A stretch of 64,000 bases of DNA from Monocercomonoides exilis (GCA_001643675.2 LSRY02000008.1:748501-812500); one strand, 5' to 3'; numbered from the stretch's first letter, positions 9,145-20,395 are shown. Numbers and translations are program-made. Notes: a model not told the origin generated them from the letters alone.

Positions 9145-11639
9145 ATGCCAACCTGGTTCTCCATTAAAGATATGAGGAAGCAAAGAGAAGAAGACGGTGA
9201 AAGGTGAAAAGCCATAATACTTATCAACATCATTTCAGCACTTGCAGTTGACAGTTCGGATGTGTCTACGACGAATGCTTTATGCACATTGGCAGCAGTG
9301 ATGGACAACATATAGAGGCGGCTGCATATTGTGGTGCCTGAGCCAGCTGAAGTGAATGAAAATCACAGATAGTCGTTTCTGAGGGAGCAACAGACGCTGC
9401 GAAGATATGTTGTTGTGCGTTGGGGTGTGATGTGTGGAGGTGTTGCTTGCACCTGGATTATTGCACTTTTTGCAAAGCTTTCGGTTCTGCTAGTGATGCA
9501 GCTTGAGTCACTTGCAGCGTCGGTGGGCACGAAGTCGGGGAGCAAGCGGATCTTTGCAGCGGCAGATGTGAATGCTTTCTCGTTGATCTTCGATCTGTTT
9601 GAATTTTCACTGCAGATATGGCGATCGCTGCGGTCGAGGCGTGTGGTGGTGAAGCTGGACGATGAAATGATGGAGCGAGGGGTAGCAGTGTGTGTGAGAA
9701 GCGGGGGAGATGGTGGAGAAGGGACTGTTAAAGGCAGAGGGGCTGAGGATGGGAGATGGGAGATGTGGTTCTGTTGCCTGAGGAGATTGCGCTGGCTGTG
9801 CTGTAGGGGAGAGAAGAGGCAGAGGAAGGAAATGGAAATGAGGAGAAAGGTGGGTATCCGACAGCACACAGAGAGTTTGTGGAGAAAATCAAAGAGAAAC
9901 AGGGGAAACTGGAAGAAACGATGTCGCCGCTGGTTGTGGAGGCGCTTGGGCTGAGTGGGCTGAGGTTTGTAAAGGCAGAGGCTGAGGCTGGTGCAAACAA
10001 GCAGCATTCAGAAGAACCAGAATTGTGCAGTTCTTCTCCATCCGATGGAACCCAACTGGAGAACAGGAGGGCAGAAGAAGAAGAGGCAGATGGGTCTTTG
10101 GGCATAACTTTTGATGGAAGTACAGAGGGAGTGAGAAAAGATGAGGAACAAGTGGAAATGTCTGCGAATGGTTTGGAGATGAATGAGGAGCGAGGAAAAG
10201 AGGGTGGTTTGATTGACTTGGAGGAAGAAGTGAAAAAGAAAGAGATAATAAGGGATTGAGGAAAGGAACACACAACAAAGTATTTCAATACCCTCAAAAG
10301 CCAAAGGAATATAAAAAACTGTAAAGAATTTGACTGGGGATGAATTATATGACACATTGGAAAAGCTTGAAAAGTTGCCTGGGTCATTTTGTGAGGAAGA
10401 AACGCTGCCTCTTCTGCAGCCATTGGGAGAACAGAGGGAAGAAGGAGGGGAAGGGAAGAGAGGAGCAGCAAAACATCGTCTTCTTGGTTGGAACAATGAC
10501 ATTCGGAATTGTTTGAAAAGACGGAATATGATGAATGAGCATCATCCTTCTCCTTCTTCACCATTATCACCTTCATTTGCCTAAAATGCATTGAATGATG
10601 GGAGTCAGCCTCATTTTTAGCATCTGAGTAGAAGTGCTTCAGTTGTGATGCAGCAAGAAGAATGCAAACAGATTCCTCTATCATCATCATCTGTTTCTTG
10701 TTCTTCTTCACTGCTTTCTGCATCTCCATCCGATTCATCCTCTTAAACAATCCAGCCTTCCTCTGCCTTTTGGACTGTATTACACCAACTTCAATTCTTC
10801 TTTTTCACCATCTTCTTCTTCTTCTTCTTCTTCTTCTTTTTCTTCTTCATTTCCTTTATCTTCTTCCGATTCTTTAATTTCTTCTTCGTCATTTCCTTTT
10901 CCACAAGCTGTACCATCTTCAACTTCATTGTTATATTCTTCTTTAACTCCTTCAATATCATTTTCACTCACTTGATATTGGATCAGATCATCGACCTTCT
11001 GATGTGTATTTGCTGTTCAATCTGCAGCTCCGCAAAACCGAAAGGAAAATAGCTTCATTCACTTTTCCTAAACTCGGCAGATCAATCGTCAAATGATTCT
11101 TCGTTTCATTTTTTTTTAACAATTCCGATGGTGAAAAAAGCGATCTATTCAGCATCAGTCTTTTCATATTATCTTCTTCATTGTCTTCTTCAACGCCTTC
11201 TTCGATGAACATCAAGAATTATGTTGATTTTTTCATATCATTCAACTCCTCTCGAATTCACCAAGAGGCATTTAAATCTGCTGAAATAGGAAACTCAAAA
11301 GAAATGTTCATTCTGACATAGAATTTCAGCCAGACCTAACACGGCAATGAATTGAGATATTTTGATCCAGAATAGCAGATCAGGAGATATTCATTAAAAG
11401 AAGGAGTCGAATCTAACTTTTTTCATTTGGAAGATGAAAGAATTCACCGAAAACATAAAGAACAGGACAGGATAGGATGTTTGGGGCGAATGATTATGAG
11501 GATGACCTTCGACAAATTTCACAACGTCATGTGCCTTCAATGGAATGAGAGGATGATTAAATAAGGAGAACATAATTTATTTGAAAACAAATAATTGAAG
11601 GAAAATTCTATTAAAAACGTGGAACGAATATCAGGTTGA
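9145..11639 (+). CDS. Multi-exon host gene of unknown function
   Basis: Start ATG at 9145 (MPTWFSIKDMRKQ). Proposed introns: 9197-9238 (42 nt), 9682-9755 and 10230-10326, all keeping frame; joins around 10.8-11.1 kb are unresolved because of a Ser-rich TCT repeat and an in-frame TGA near 11.09 kb. In-frame TAG/TAA occur throughout in glutamine-like contexts. The last exon is the clearest: between about 11170 and the TGA at 11637 it has at least five of them, e.g. MFILT-Q-NFSQT-Q-HGNEL and FDPE-Q-QIRRYS, and is otherwise well-formed protein (KEQDRIGCLGRMIM). No domain recognised. Minus-strand frames in 10.78-11.22 kb are shadows of this gene. Confidence 0.55.
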
Positions 11640-11907
11640 CATCTGAATCAGAAAGGTGAGGAAATTATAATTTGTAGAAAACCTTCGAATGAGCTTGAAG
11701 AAATTATTTTTGAAGAAAGGAAAACGGATGATTCCATTTAGCAACGAGCTTTATTTTCATTTGATGAAGAAGCCAAATCAAATGGAAAATGACAAAGAAA
11801 TAATATAACCTGTGCTGATTTTGGGCTCTTTGAAAGATATGTGATGATATGTGCTTTAGTTGAAAAGAAGATGGAAGCTCATAAATATGAAGTGAAATGG
11901 AAAATTA

Positions 11908-13770
11908 TCAGAATTTGAAGAAATAGTTTTGAAAATTGTGATAAAGTTCATCATTTGTAGTGAATTTTGTATCGACAGCGCTGAATGTGAGAGTCTTTGT
12001 GGGAGTGAAAGTGGAGACGAGAAAAGAGAGAGAGGCATCGCTAAAGGGAGCAACGCATTCGAGAGCACACTCCACTGTGGCACAGGAGCTTTGCTGTGTT
12101 TTTCCACAGGTATCGACATCACTTCCACCATTTGCAACTATTTTGTTCTGGTTGATGATTGGAAGCCAACTGTTGCACACTGCATTGTCAGCTGTTCCTT
12201 GATTCCACACTCTTTTTGTTGGAGTTGTTGAACCACAATTCTCAAACGGGGATTGGGTGATGGAATTACCATTGAAGAACACATCATTTCCTCTTCCATT
12301 TGTTGCTGTGTTTCCATCAAAGAAGCAGAATGTGATGAATTTGAACCCGCTCGTCCAATCATATGTTCTTGTGCAGCACAGCGCAGCACCTCCGTAGGTA
12401 GTTGGATTTTCGACTTTGTTGTTGATGAATTGGCAATCACTGACTAAAAATTGACTCGGTTTGTTGCTTGGAGGATTTGAAAATGTTAGAGAACCAGCAA
12501 AATCACCTCCAGAATTTGAGATGCACTTACATTTAGTGAGCAGGAATTGACCGTTTGAAGAAAAATCACCAATATAGAAATACCAACCAGTTCCATAAAT
12601 GCTAGTTATTTGACAATTTTCCACTCTGTTGTCTGAAAATGAATAAACGGAAGATGATTGCCGACCATCAATGCAAATTGCCCCTCCATGGGCAGCTGTA
12701 CAATTTGAGAAATTGGATTCTGTGATATCAATTTTCAACAATCTATCGCAATATAACGCTCCACCATGATTTGTATTTGAGCAATTATTGAATGAGCAAG
12801 AAGTGATTGTGAGATTTGCATTAGTGCAATAAACATAAAGTGCACCGCCAGATGAAGATCCACCATTTGAATCGTTCCATTCGCACCATTCGAAGCGATG
12901 GTTATTTGTATCAAAAGCAGTCAATCTTCCAGGTTTCACTCTTTGAGATTCAGTTCCTTCATGAACCACAGCAGCATTTGATGAAGAGCGTGTTTGGTGG
13001 AGAAAAGAGGTGTTGAAGGCAGAGAGAGAAGTGAATGGACTGTTGAGATTTGGGAGGATGGCTCCATCGATGGGATTGTGGGTGTGGAGGAAGATGGTTG
13101 AGTGGATGGAAAGGGATGAATGAAGGGAGAAGGAGGGGATTGAATTGGAGTTGATGTTGGTGGAAGAGGAAGTGGAAATGGAAGAAGTGGTTGAGATTAA
13201 TATATTGAGTGAATGTGAGGGAAGGGATGGAAGAGATAGAGGGGATTGAGGAGAGGAGATGTTGGAGAAAAGTGTGTTTGAGAGATGGAGATGGAGGTGG
13301 ATTTGGAGGTGAGGATGGGATTGGTGATAGATATGGAGAGGGGAAGGGGAAGGGGAAATCGAAGGGGAAGGGGAAGGGGAAGGGGAAGAAAAAGAAGATG
13401 ATGTGGATGAGGATGAGGAAGATGAAGGAGAAGAGGAAAGGGAAGGAGATGGAGAAGGGGATGGGGAAGAGAGGGAAGAAGGAGAAAAAAGGAAGGGCTG
13501 GATGAGGGAGACGAAAGAGGAGAAGAAGGAGTGGGAGATGGAGATGGAGGCAGGGATTGGAGAGTGGGCATCTGAAAGGAGATTTTTTGGGAAGGAGAAA
13601 AGGGGGAAAGAGAAGATGGCAGGTTGAGGGGTGGTGAGGGTGAAGTTTGTGAGGGCGAGGGAGGCATGGGCAGAGAGGAAGAGGGGGCATTGGTGGTGGT
13701 TGTTGTTGTTGAGGGAAGGTGGGTGGATGTGGAAGGTGGAGGAGAAAATTGTGAAAGCAAATAACGCTTT
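11908..13770 (-). CDS. Pectin-lyase-like surface protein, 5' exon missing
   Basis: Open for 620 codons from an acceptor-like TTATCACTAG (13771) to TGA at 11908. Residues 1-180 are Ser/Pro-rich low complexity. From about residue 240 there are repeated right-handed beta-helix units typical of this family: SSGGALYVYC, NHGGALYCD, AAHGGAICI, YGGAALCC, each followed by N-C-S/F turns, then CGKTQQSSCATVECA. In known oxymonad relatives this is the extracellular part and is followed by further repeats and a membrane helix; here the frame ends at TGA soon after DTKFTTNDEL, so the protein is short or truncated. The start exon was not found; ATG at 13833-13831 with donor GTAATC is the nearest candidate but gives the wrong phase. 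Two other minus-strand frames in 13.0-13.8 kb are Pro/Phe-rich shadows. Confidence 0.6.
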   Translation of the reverse strand, partial: KALFAFTIFSSTFHIHPPSLNNNNHHQCPLFLSAHASLALTNFTLTTPQPAIFSFPLFSFPKNLLSDAHSPIPASISISHSFFSSFVSLIQPFLFSPSSLSSPSPSPSPSLSSSPSSSSSSSTSSSFSSPSPSPSPSISPSPSPLHIYHQSHPHLQIHLHLHLSNTLFSNISSPQSPLSLPSLPSHSLNILISTTSSISTSSSTNINSNSIPSFSLHSSLSIHSTIFLHTHNPIDGAILPNLNSPFTSLSAFNTSFLHQTRSSSNAAVVHEGTESQRVKPGRLTAFDTNNHRFEWCEWNDSNGGSSSGGALYVYCTNANLTITSCSFNNCSNTNHGGALYCDRLLKIDITESNFSNCTAAHGGAICIDGRQSSSVYSFSDNRVENCQITSIYGTGWYFYIGDFSSNGQFLLTKCKCISNSGGDFAGSLTFSNPPSNKPSQFLVSDCQFINNKVENPTTYGGAALCCTRTYDWTSGFKFITFCFFDGNTATNGRGNDVFFNGNSITQSPFENCGSTTPTKRVWNQGTADNAVCNSWLPIINQNKIVANGGSDVDTCGKTQQSSCATVECALECVAPFSDASLSFLVSTFTPTKTLTFSAVDTKFTTNDELYHNFQNYFFKF

Positions 13771-14032
13771 CTAGTGATAAAGAATGCGCAGTCAACAAGA
13801 GGGATTACGCTGAGGAAGCTTATTCATAAATAGGTGTTGATGAGTGTGAAATTTGTAAAAGGACAACATATGCAAGTTAAATATTTAACTTGAACATAAA
13901 AAACAAATTCTTTTTCTTTCTTTAAATTTCTGTCACTCTTTTTTATCTTTCCATAAATCAATATTATTTTTGAAACGACGAATTCACAATAAATCTTTAA
14001 CAAAAGAAATTGCTTTTGAAGTTAAATTTTTG

Positions 14033-14374
14033 TCAATTCTAATAATAACTGTCAATTCCTTGCTCACTTTTTCTAAACTCAAATTTTTTTAAATTTTGTG
14101 AAAAACTCATTAAGTTATATTCATTATTTTCAAATAAATTTATATGAAAAAAGCTGTTTGTGCTCATGCATGTGTTTTTGTTACTATTTCTCGAAACTTC
14201 AATAAATAACAATTTTTGAACAACAAAAAAATATAAAGAGATATCTTTCAATTCATATTTGTTCGTTATATATTGAAATTGCTTAAATGAAGCAAAAACA
14301 TTTGAAAACCATTCTGAAATGTAATTTTTCGAAAAGTTAGACAAAATTGCTTAGACTGTTTCCTAAACAGTCAT
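14033..14374 (-). CDS. Small hypothetical protein, 113 codons
   Basis: ATG at 14374, then TAG and TAA within 10 codons, then open to TGA at 14033 (one more TAG just before). Composition is protein-like (ISEWFSNVFASFKQFQYI) and not low-complexity, but no family is recognised, and chance frames of this size are common when TGA is the only stop. It could be a relic of a larger gene. Confidence 0.3.
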
Positions 14375-14650
14375 CTCAAAAATATAAATTCAATGTGCTC
14401 TGATAGAGATGACTCCTTTGAAAATAGTATCTCCTTGCTGAAAAAAACATCAATAAAAAATCATTTCACTGGATAAAAAGTATTATTTATTTTGCGATCA
14501 AGAATAATTATTGAAAATTACTATCACTTTTTATTTTTGCAAATATTAAGAAAAAATACAGATTTTTGTTTTAACATTTTGGTTTTTATTGATTAAATAT
14601 GTTGTTTCGTAATTCTCATGCATCCGAAAAAAAACAATGAAAAATAATTA

Positions 14651-14672
14651 TTTCAAAAATAATCACCCAATT
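14651..14672 (-). repeat. Unpaired terminal repeat of MITE family A
   Basis: ATTTCAAAAATAATCACCCA is the reverse complement of the family-A end. No partner found within the usual distance; it lies just 5' of the Merlin relic. Confidence 0.45.
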
Positions 14673-14789
14673 TCTTCGCTTCTTTCTGTTGATAAGGACA
14701 CAGTCGGATACTGGGGAAGTGTGATTAGGTGCACTTGCTCACAAATGTGGAACGAAAGACAGTGAGTGATTTGAGGTGAGGGAACAACA

Positions 14790-15416
14790 GCAGAAATTGA
14801 TAAAACAATTTGGCGAAAACAAAAGAACAGGAGAAGAAGAAAGAAAAAGACAATGTGGATTATCGGAGGGGAAAAAAGATTAGAGGGTGGTGGAGCGGGG
14901 AAACGGTTTATGGTTGTTGTTGTTAACAAAAAAAAGGAAACTTCAATTCCAATTATCAAGAAAGACATCAAAACTGGAACATTTATTATTTCATATGAAC
15001 CACGTGCTTATTCTTTGATGGAAACACTTTGACATACACATCAAAATGCGTTCCGCAAAATACATTATAGAAACCCAGAAACTGGTGTTTATCTTAATAC
15101 AATTGAAGGATTATGGAAACATTTGCGATGCACTTTCCCTCGATTTGAAACAATGATCAGACTTATGCATGATTATCTTTCACTGTTATTGGTGAAATCA
15201 ACATTTGATTAAACGTTCATTCTATTAATAAAATGACTGTGTTTTGTAAAGGAACTTGCACATGTTCAAATGGAAAAAGAAGAAGACGAAGAAATCACTG
15301 ATAAAAATAATAAAATTCCAGACATGGATGATGTTGTCAATGAAAATAGTGATGTTGAATCTGATAAAGATTTCGGAGCAGGAGATGGGGCAAGTTCCTT
15401 TGAATATGAGCCTTAA
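14790..15416 (+). pseudogene. Merlin/ISXO2-like DDE transposase relic 1
   Basis: Ordered blocks of the ISXO2-like domain: EIDKTIWRKQKNRRRRKKK then WIIGGEKR, KKETSIPIIKKDIKTGT, and NPETGVYLNTIEGLWKHLRC (the conserved G-V-x-x-N-T-I-E signature). A candidate intron (GTGAAATC...TGTAAAG) joins this to an acidic tail (DMDDVVNENSDVESDKDFG). One in-frame TGA near 15030 breaks it. The same architecture, including the acidic tail, is in relic 2 at 53339. Known role: cut-and-paste transposition with 8-9 bp target duplications; this copy is dead. Confidence 0.6.
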
Positions 15417-16320
15417 ATATAATTTTTATTTGAATAATATCATTTTAATATGTTTTTCATTTTTTCGAAGCTTTAAAAGAATTAATCAGTCACTTTTTTT
15501 AATGAAAATATAAAAATATTTATTTTTGATCAGAAAAAATCTTTTTCTAAAATTTCTCCATAAACACATTTCTGCAATTTTCCATACTCATATCAAGTAT
15601 GAACTATGCTCAATATTATTATTATTATTATTATTATTATAATTATTCTATTCACAAAAAATTGCTCATTAATAATAATCACATCCATATTTATTTTCTT
15701 TTTTGTTTTTAAAATGTTACTGCATTAAATGAAAGCTCTACTGTTTTCAACACAATTATCAAACAATTTGGCCTAGCTTTTTTATTCATAGAAATTGAGA
15801 ATGAAGAGCATTTTTTAATGCATAGAAATCAATGAATGAAATCTTTTCAAAAAATCATAAATTGATTTCTTTTTCTTTTCCTTTCTTTTCTTTTGCTTTT
15901 TTTTGGAAATTTGTTGTGATTTTGTTGATTTCAATGGGAATAATTACAAAACAGATTTTTTTTAACAAAGGAAATTTCTGGTTTCCTCTAATTTTCAAAT
16001 AAATCACAACAATATTTAGAAAGCAGAAACTATAGAAATCTTTCCTGTTTTTTTTGAATAAGTTGGTTCATCATCGAAAAGAAATAAATATTATGTTGAA
16101 AGATGACATTTCACTTGAAAAACCGAATTGAATGTAATAGTGAGCGAAAAGTTCTCTCCAATGAATTCAATCCACTGATAATAAATTGAAAATTCTTCAA
16201 TAATCAGGATTCAACTGATGAGACAAACAATCTTTCTTTGAAAAATAAACAGTTCATATTTCGCAAATTTTTTGTGTTTTTATAAAAAAAATTTCTCAAA
16301 ATAAGTGTAAAAAAAATAAG
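15417..16320. other. AT-rich intergenic DNA with (ATT)n microsatellite
   Basis: No convincing coding frame. An (ATT)n tract lies at about 15617-15640 and several homopolymer runs follow. The frame of the Merlin relic stays open past 15416 if TAA is Gln, so its true 3' end may lie near 15600. Confidence 0.4.
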
Positions 16321-16359
16321 GTGCGTGAAAAGAGAGGCCAGCAGCCAAACGCTATATCC

Positions 16360-18597
16360 TCAGACCATTTCAACGATGTTCAGAATCTCAGCTGCAATCC
16401 CCCTAACAGGCAGCCACTGCGGCTTCTCCTTCATCTCAGCCAACGCGTCGACGATGCTGCCCTCCTCAGGCAACGAGACCAGAACTGCAGCAGCCACGTC
16501 GTTGTCCAGGCACACCACACCCAGCGCCTTCAGCAGCGTGGCCAGCGAATCCAGCGCCACCGGCCTCTCCTCCAGCACGTCTTCCTCGTTCCTGGCAAAC
16601 TCCTCCCCTTTCGCCTTCCACTCCTTCCTCACTGCCCGCGCCAGCACCGCCACCCCGCCCTCGCACAGCGCCTCGCACTGCCCCTTCCGCTCTCCCAGCC
16701 GCAGGGCAATGTTGTGCAGCAGACACGACCCCGCCAGCTGCACCGCTGCTGCCCCACGCGCTGCCCTCGCTGCTTCTTCTTTTCCTTTTCCCTCTTCTTC
16801 TCTTTTGGCTTCTTCTTCTTCTTTTTCTTTCTCACTGTCCTCCACACACGACACAGCTGCCTCCACAAAGAACGGCAGACGCTCTGGGCTCGTCACAAAT
16901 GCAGCACCTGTCTCACTCGCAAAGAGATTCACTGCTATCCGCATACACACCAGCCGCAATGCTGCTGCTGGAGATGACTTCAATGAAGAAGTGGAAGAAG
17001 AAAGAGAAGAAAGAGAAGGAGAAGAGGAAATGGATGTGTTGGTGAATGATGATGATGATGATAAGTTCGGAAGAGCATATTGTTTGAACAGGTTGATTAT
17101 TGACAGCGGGGCGTGGATGCGGGGCTTTGCATCAGTTGGTGATGATGAAGGAGAGGAAGAGGAAGAAGGCTCTTTGCAGAGCAGCTCAGCGCCTTTCGGG
17201 TGCAGCGCGAGGATGCGAAGGAGGTCGACAACAGGGACAAGCAGCTCAGATGGCCAGCAGCAGCGCAGGCGCGTCAGCACACCCACAACGCCTGCCGGGA
17301 TGGCTGGAAGCGATTGAGGCGAATGAGCTGCATTGGATGTCTGCTGCGAGTGCTGTGTCAGCACACAGCTGAAGAAGTCCTTCACGGCCTTCGACTGCAG
17401 AAGAGAGAGATCGAATTCTTGCAGGACACCTGGATTGGAGATGGATGCTGATGAAGAAGGAGAAGAAGGAGAAGTAGAAGAAGATGCTTTCAGCAAGCTT
17501 TCTTTGAAATGAGTGTGGTTCTCAAGCAGCTTCGCCAGGATGCGGTCGTAATTGCCTGTCTCGTAAAGGTACTTGGCAGATGCCCCCAAAATCGGAAAAT
17601 GAGAAGGAGAAGAGAAAGAAGACGCTGCTCCTGCTGCTCCACTCGCCTGGCCTCCAAAGCTCCCTCCTGGCTGTTGCACACATTGCACCACCCCCCCACA
17701 AATTATATACAGGAATATTTGGAATTATGGAAAATAAATAAGTAAGAAAGTAAGTAATGAAAGAAAAAATCATTTTCCATACAACTGCTCTTCCTTGAAG
17801 TGGATCTCCCCCTCCAAAAAACGAATCAATCAACGGCTTAAACTGCTGTCCAACTGGAGTGGAAAGAAATTCTCGTGGAAGATCAATAATATCTTTTCAT
17901 AACCAGACTATAAAATTCAATTCACTTACAGCCAAACATCATACAGCTTGGAATCTGCTTTCCCGTCAGGAACTGGCACGCCTCGTTTGTAAAGTTGTTG
18001 CAGTTGTGCTCCAGCAAATTATACGACCCCATCGTGTATCGAGGCGAGATTTCATTCAAGAACTGCTCAAACACATCTTGCGGTATCGTCGTCTCCCCCA
18101 TTCTACAAAAAGTTCGCATTTCCTTTGTGAAAAAAGAATCGTAAGAAAAATTTAACTCAGCAAACGGAATAATTTTCGTCGGTGCACCAGCTGCAGAACG
18201 CCCCTGAAACAAAACAAATATGCAACAAAAATTAGACCCAATACAGCAACACCAAATAAGCATGCAGGAAGATCGCTTTTGAAGCAAAAAGCCAAACATC
18301 AAAACTCAACAATCAAATCGCTCGAAACCTTTGAATGCCCCCGCTGTAATAATATTCTTTGCCACTTGAAAAATGATGCGTTTTCGCGTCGAATTGCAAA
18401 AGCATTTATTTGAGCGACCATTAACAACAGCTCCAATTGAAATTGCCAATTTCTCAAGAAAAATTGAATTCAAACTACACAACAATCCCCGTGTGCCACA
18501 GGCCTTCCAAAGTTTTTCCAATTAGCATGGCCGACATGGACCGCACCATTCCATGGCTTAAATCATACAAATAAATCTGAACATCAAAGCTCGACAT
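16360..18597 (-). CDS. DeSI-type PPPDE peptidase fused to a PUL domain
   Basis: Six proposed exons: 18597-18479, 18364-18329, 18203-18166, 18102-17930, 17892-17783, 17670-16360. The exon 2/3 join is one base out, so one boundary is wrong; the others keep frame. The N-terminus is a PPPDE (deSUMOylating isopeptidase-like) domain: VQIYLYDLSHGMVRSMSAML, then LEGLWHTGIVV with the catalytic His (about residue 35), GKEYYYSGGIQ, and NLLEHNCNNF with the catalytic Cys, then LPREFLSTPVGQQFKPLIDS. Exon 6 is a 437-codon alpha-helical PUL region (RLRCCWPSELLVPVVDLLRI, LPVRGIAAEILNIVEMV) as in PLAA/Ufd3-type Cdc48/p97 cofactors, interrupted by Ser- and Glu/Lys-rich loops. Role inferred: cytosolic removal or handling of SUMO/ubiquitin-tagged proteins linked to p97. 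It is GC-richer than its surroundings. Long plus-strand frames over 16.3-17.3 kb are shadows. Confidence 0.85.
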
Positions 18598-18891
18598 TTT
18601 TAATAATTTTTTATTATGGAAGTTTCAAATTATTCTTTAAGCAAATTTGAAACATTCATCAATGGCAATATCGCATTGTTGAATGTTTAATTTATTATTT
18701 ATTTTTCGAAAAACACGAACATTTTCAAAAAAATATTATTTCTATTTCGTTAAAAAATTTATTCTCATTTCATTTTCTCTAAATAAATAAATTGACACTT
18801 TATTTTTTGATGAGAAAGTTGTTTCAAAAACTTCAAAAGCATTGGCTTCTTCATGACTTCGAAATCTGACAAATTTCCACTCACCTCCATT
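18598..18891. promoter_or_regulatory. Spacer and likely promoter of the DeSI-PUL gene
   Basis: AT-rich 294-bp gap between two minus-strand units. Nothing specific such as an initiator or TATA motif can be singled out. Confidence 0.25.
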
Positions 18892-19500
18892 TCAGTTACT
18901 TTTTTCTGCCTCATGTTTACCAAATGGGATCTGAAGCGTTAAGCATTCCCACAGCATCATCCCGATCGAGAACACCACAGACTCCTTTGTTGCCCCAAAT
19001 TTATTGTTGATCAGCAGTTCTGGTGCCTTCCACCTCAAGCACTCTTTTTTGAAGCTATCTTCATCTTCAAAAGCAGATGAGGGAAGGGAGTCACTTTCAT
19101 CATCATCATCACTTGCAGACGTGACAACAGTTGATGATGAAGAGATGGACGATGAGTCTGAACTATCATCTGACAATAAATCAGAATGCATGACGATGCA
19201 GATGACCATATGTTCTGAGAACAGCACAATGTGGGGACTCAGATTAGTAAGCGATTGAAGAGGGTTTTCCATCTCGGAAAATGAATAAAGTGCCCCATTT
19301 GCCACCCAGAACAGGACCTGTGCTGCTGTCTGCTCCCTCTCCTGCAAACTCCCAATCGCCATCTCCTTCTTCTCATTCCTTCCATGCAACAGCATGAACA
19401 ATGAATCCCTCAAATCCACAATCAACTTCTCGTGAGGTGATGAGCAGGCCATTGCATTAAATAAATTCAAATTTGATTAGTTCTTTGAATATAAATCTTC
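18892..19500 (-). pseudogene. Kinase-like C-terminal fragment of the oxymonad surface-protein family
   Basis: About 200 codons ending at TGA 18892. Clear kinase C-lobe features: FKKECLRWKAPELLIN (RWKAPE takes the place of the APE motif) and VFSIGMMLWECLTLQIPFG (subdomain IX). Upstream are the family motifs HEKLIVDLRDSLFMLLH and EREQTAAQVLFWVAN, where the catalytic HRD would be expected but is not visible, so it looks like a pseudokinase. A TAA within EDLYSKN-Q-SNL reads as Gln. There is no membrane helix or start upstream; 75 bp further on begins the inverted repeat at 19575. I read this as a gene whose 5' part is lost, perhaps by that insertion. It also stops short of the kinase C-terminus. 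Confidence 0.6.
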
Positions 19501-19574
19501 AAATTGCACAAAGGTGTATTTAGCATAAGATATTGCACTTGCAAAATTTATGACAAACAAGCAATTCTCAAGTA

Positions 19575-19663
19575 GAGTTACACTTTTACTCTGACCTATA
19601 TTTTAACCCACACCTTTTTTTTTGTGGAGCTGGCTCCAGCTTAATACAAGCTCGTAGCCAACG
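19575..19663 (+). repeat. Left 89-bp terminal inverted repeat
   Basis: Starts GAGTTACACTTTTACTCTGA and contains an A-rich/T-rich block (CACACCTTTTTTTTTGTGGAG) and the near-palindrome GCTTAATACAAGC. Matches the reverse complement of 28255-28343 at about 90%. Confidence 0.75.
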
Positions 19664-19738
19664 AAAAATGACGAGAAACGTTTATTTTTATATATTTCAC
19701 TTATGTAGAAAAAATTTTTTAATGAAATTTTTTTTCCA

Positions 19739-20395
19739 AGAGATCTCCGTATTTTTTAATTTTATTTTTTGATCATTAAATTGATGGTCTTTCCATGAAT
19801 ATAACATTTTGGAAGTTTTAAGCTACATCATCAATGCACATCATATCCTTTTTATTGCTTTTTTAACTTTTCACATTTCACAAGCTTCTTTTTCACTTGT
19901 TTTCTCATTTCATCCACTTTTCGAAAAAATGAAATTTTTGAAGAATGATGAATTTTTGAAAAAATTTTGAAGGTGATCCTTAATATATGTTGAAATTGTT
20001 AATTATTCAGATATACAAAAAAGTTTTGCAAATTTGATTTTTAATAGAAATATGAAAAACATCGATTCTGGTATTTTTGATTTTTAAAACCAAACGCACT
20101 TATTCAAAAAAAAATTATATGAGTGTAAAATAATATATTGAGTTTTAAATAAGATACAACTTATTAAATTTAAAAATTGTTTTTAATTCTATCAAAAATT
20201 TCATTTTTTCGAAAAGTGGATGAAATGAGAAAACAGATGAAAAATAAACTTCTGAAATGTGAAAAATTATTAATACAATAAAAAGGATATGATGTGTAAT
20301 GATGATGTTGCTTAAAACTTTCAGAATGTTATATTCATGGAAAGATAATCAATTTAATGATCAAAAAATAAAATTTAAAAATACAGAGATCTCTA
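19739..20395. repeat. Foldback (long hairpin) repeat
   Basis: About 200-bp arms, 19739-19945 and 20205-20395, are inverted copies at roughly 88% identity (for example GATCATTAAATTGATGGTCT against the reverse complement of 20340-20370, and a shared CATTTCATCCACTTTTCG). They enclose about 260 bp. No coding potential. The repeat lies just inside the left 89-bp inverted repeat. Confidence 0.75.

Noticed and set aside
10780-11215. Minus-strand acidic ORF and a 75-codon ORF (NETKNHLTIDLPSLGKVN)
   Set aside because: The plus strand here belongs to the 9145-11639 gene, whose exons continue past both; the minus frames end without context.
12959-13798. Minus-strand Pro/Phe-rich ORFs of 279 and 187 codons
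   Set aside because: Alternative frames of a pyrimidine-rich stretch; the third frame joins seamlessly to the pectin-lyase repeats.
16321-17317. Two long plus-strand ORFs (218 and 330 codons)
   Set aside because: Antisense shadows of the PUL exon; Ser/Ala/Pro- and His/Arg/Gln-rich composition with no domain, while the minus strand has recognisable PPPDE-PUL content.
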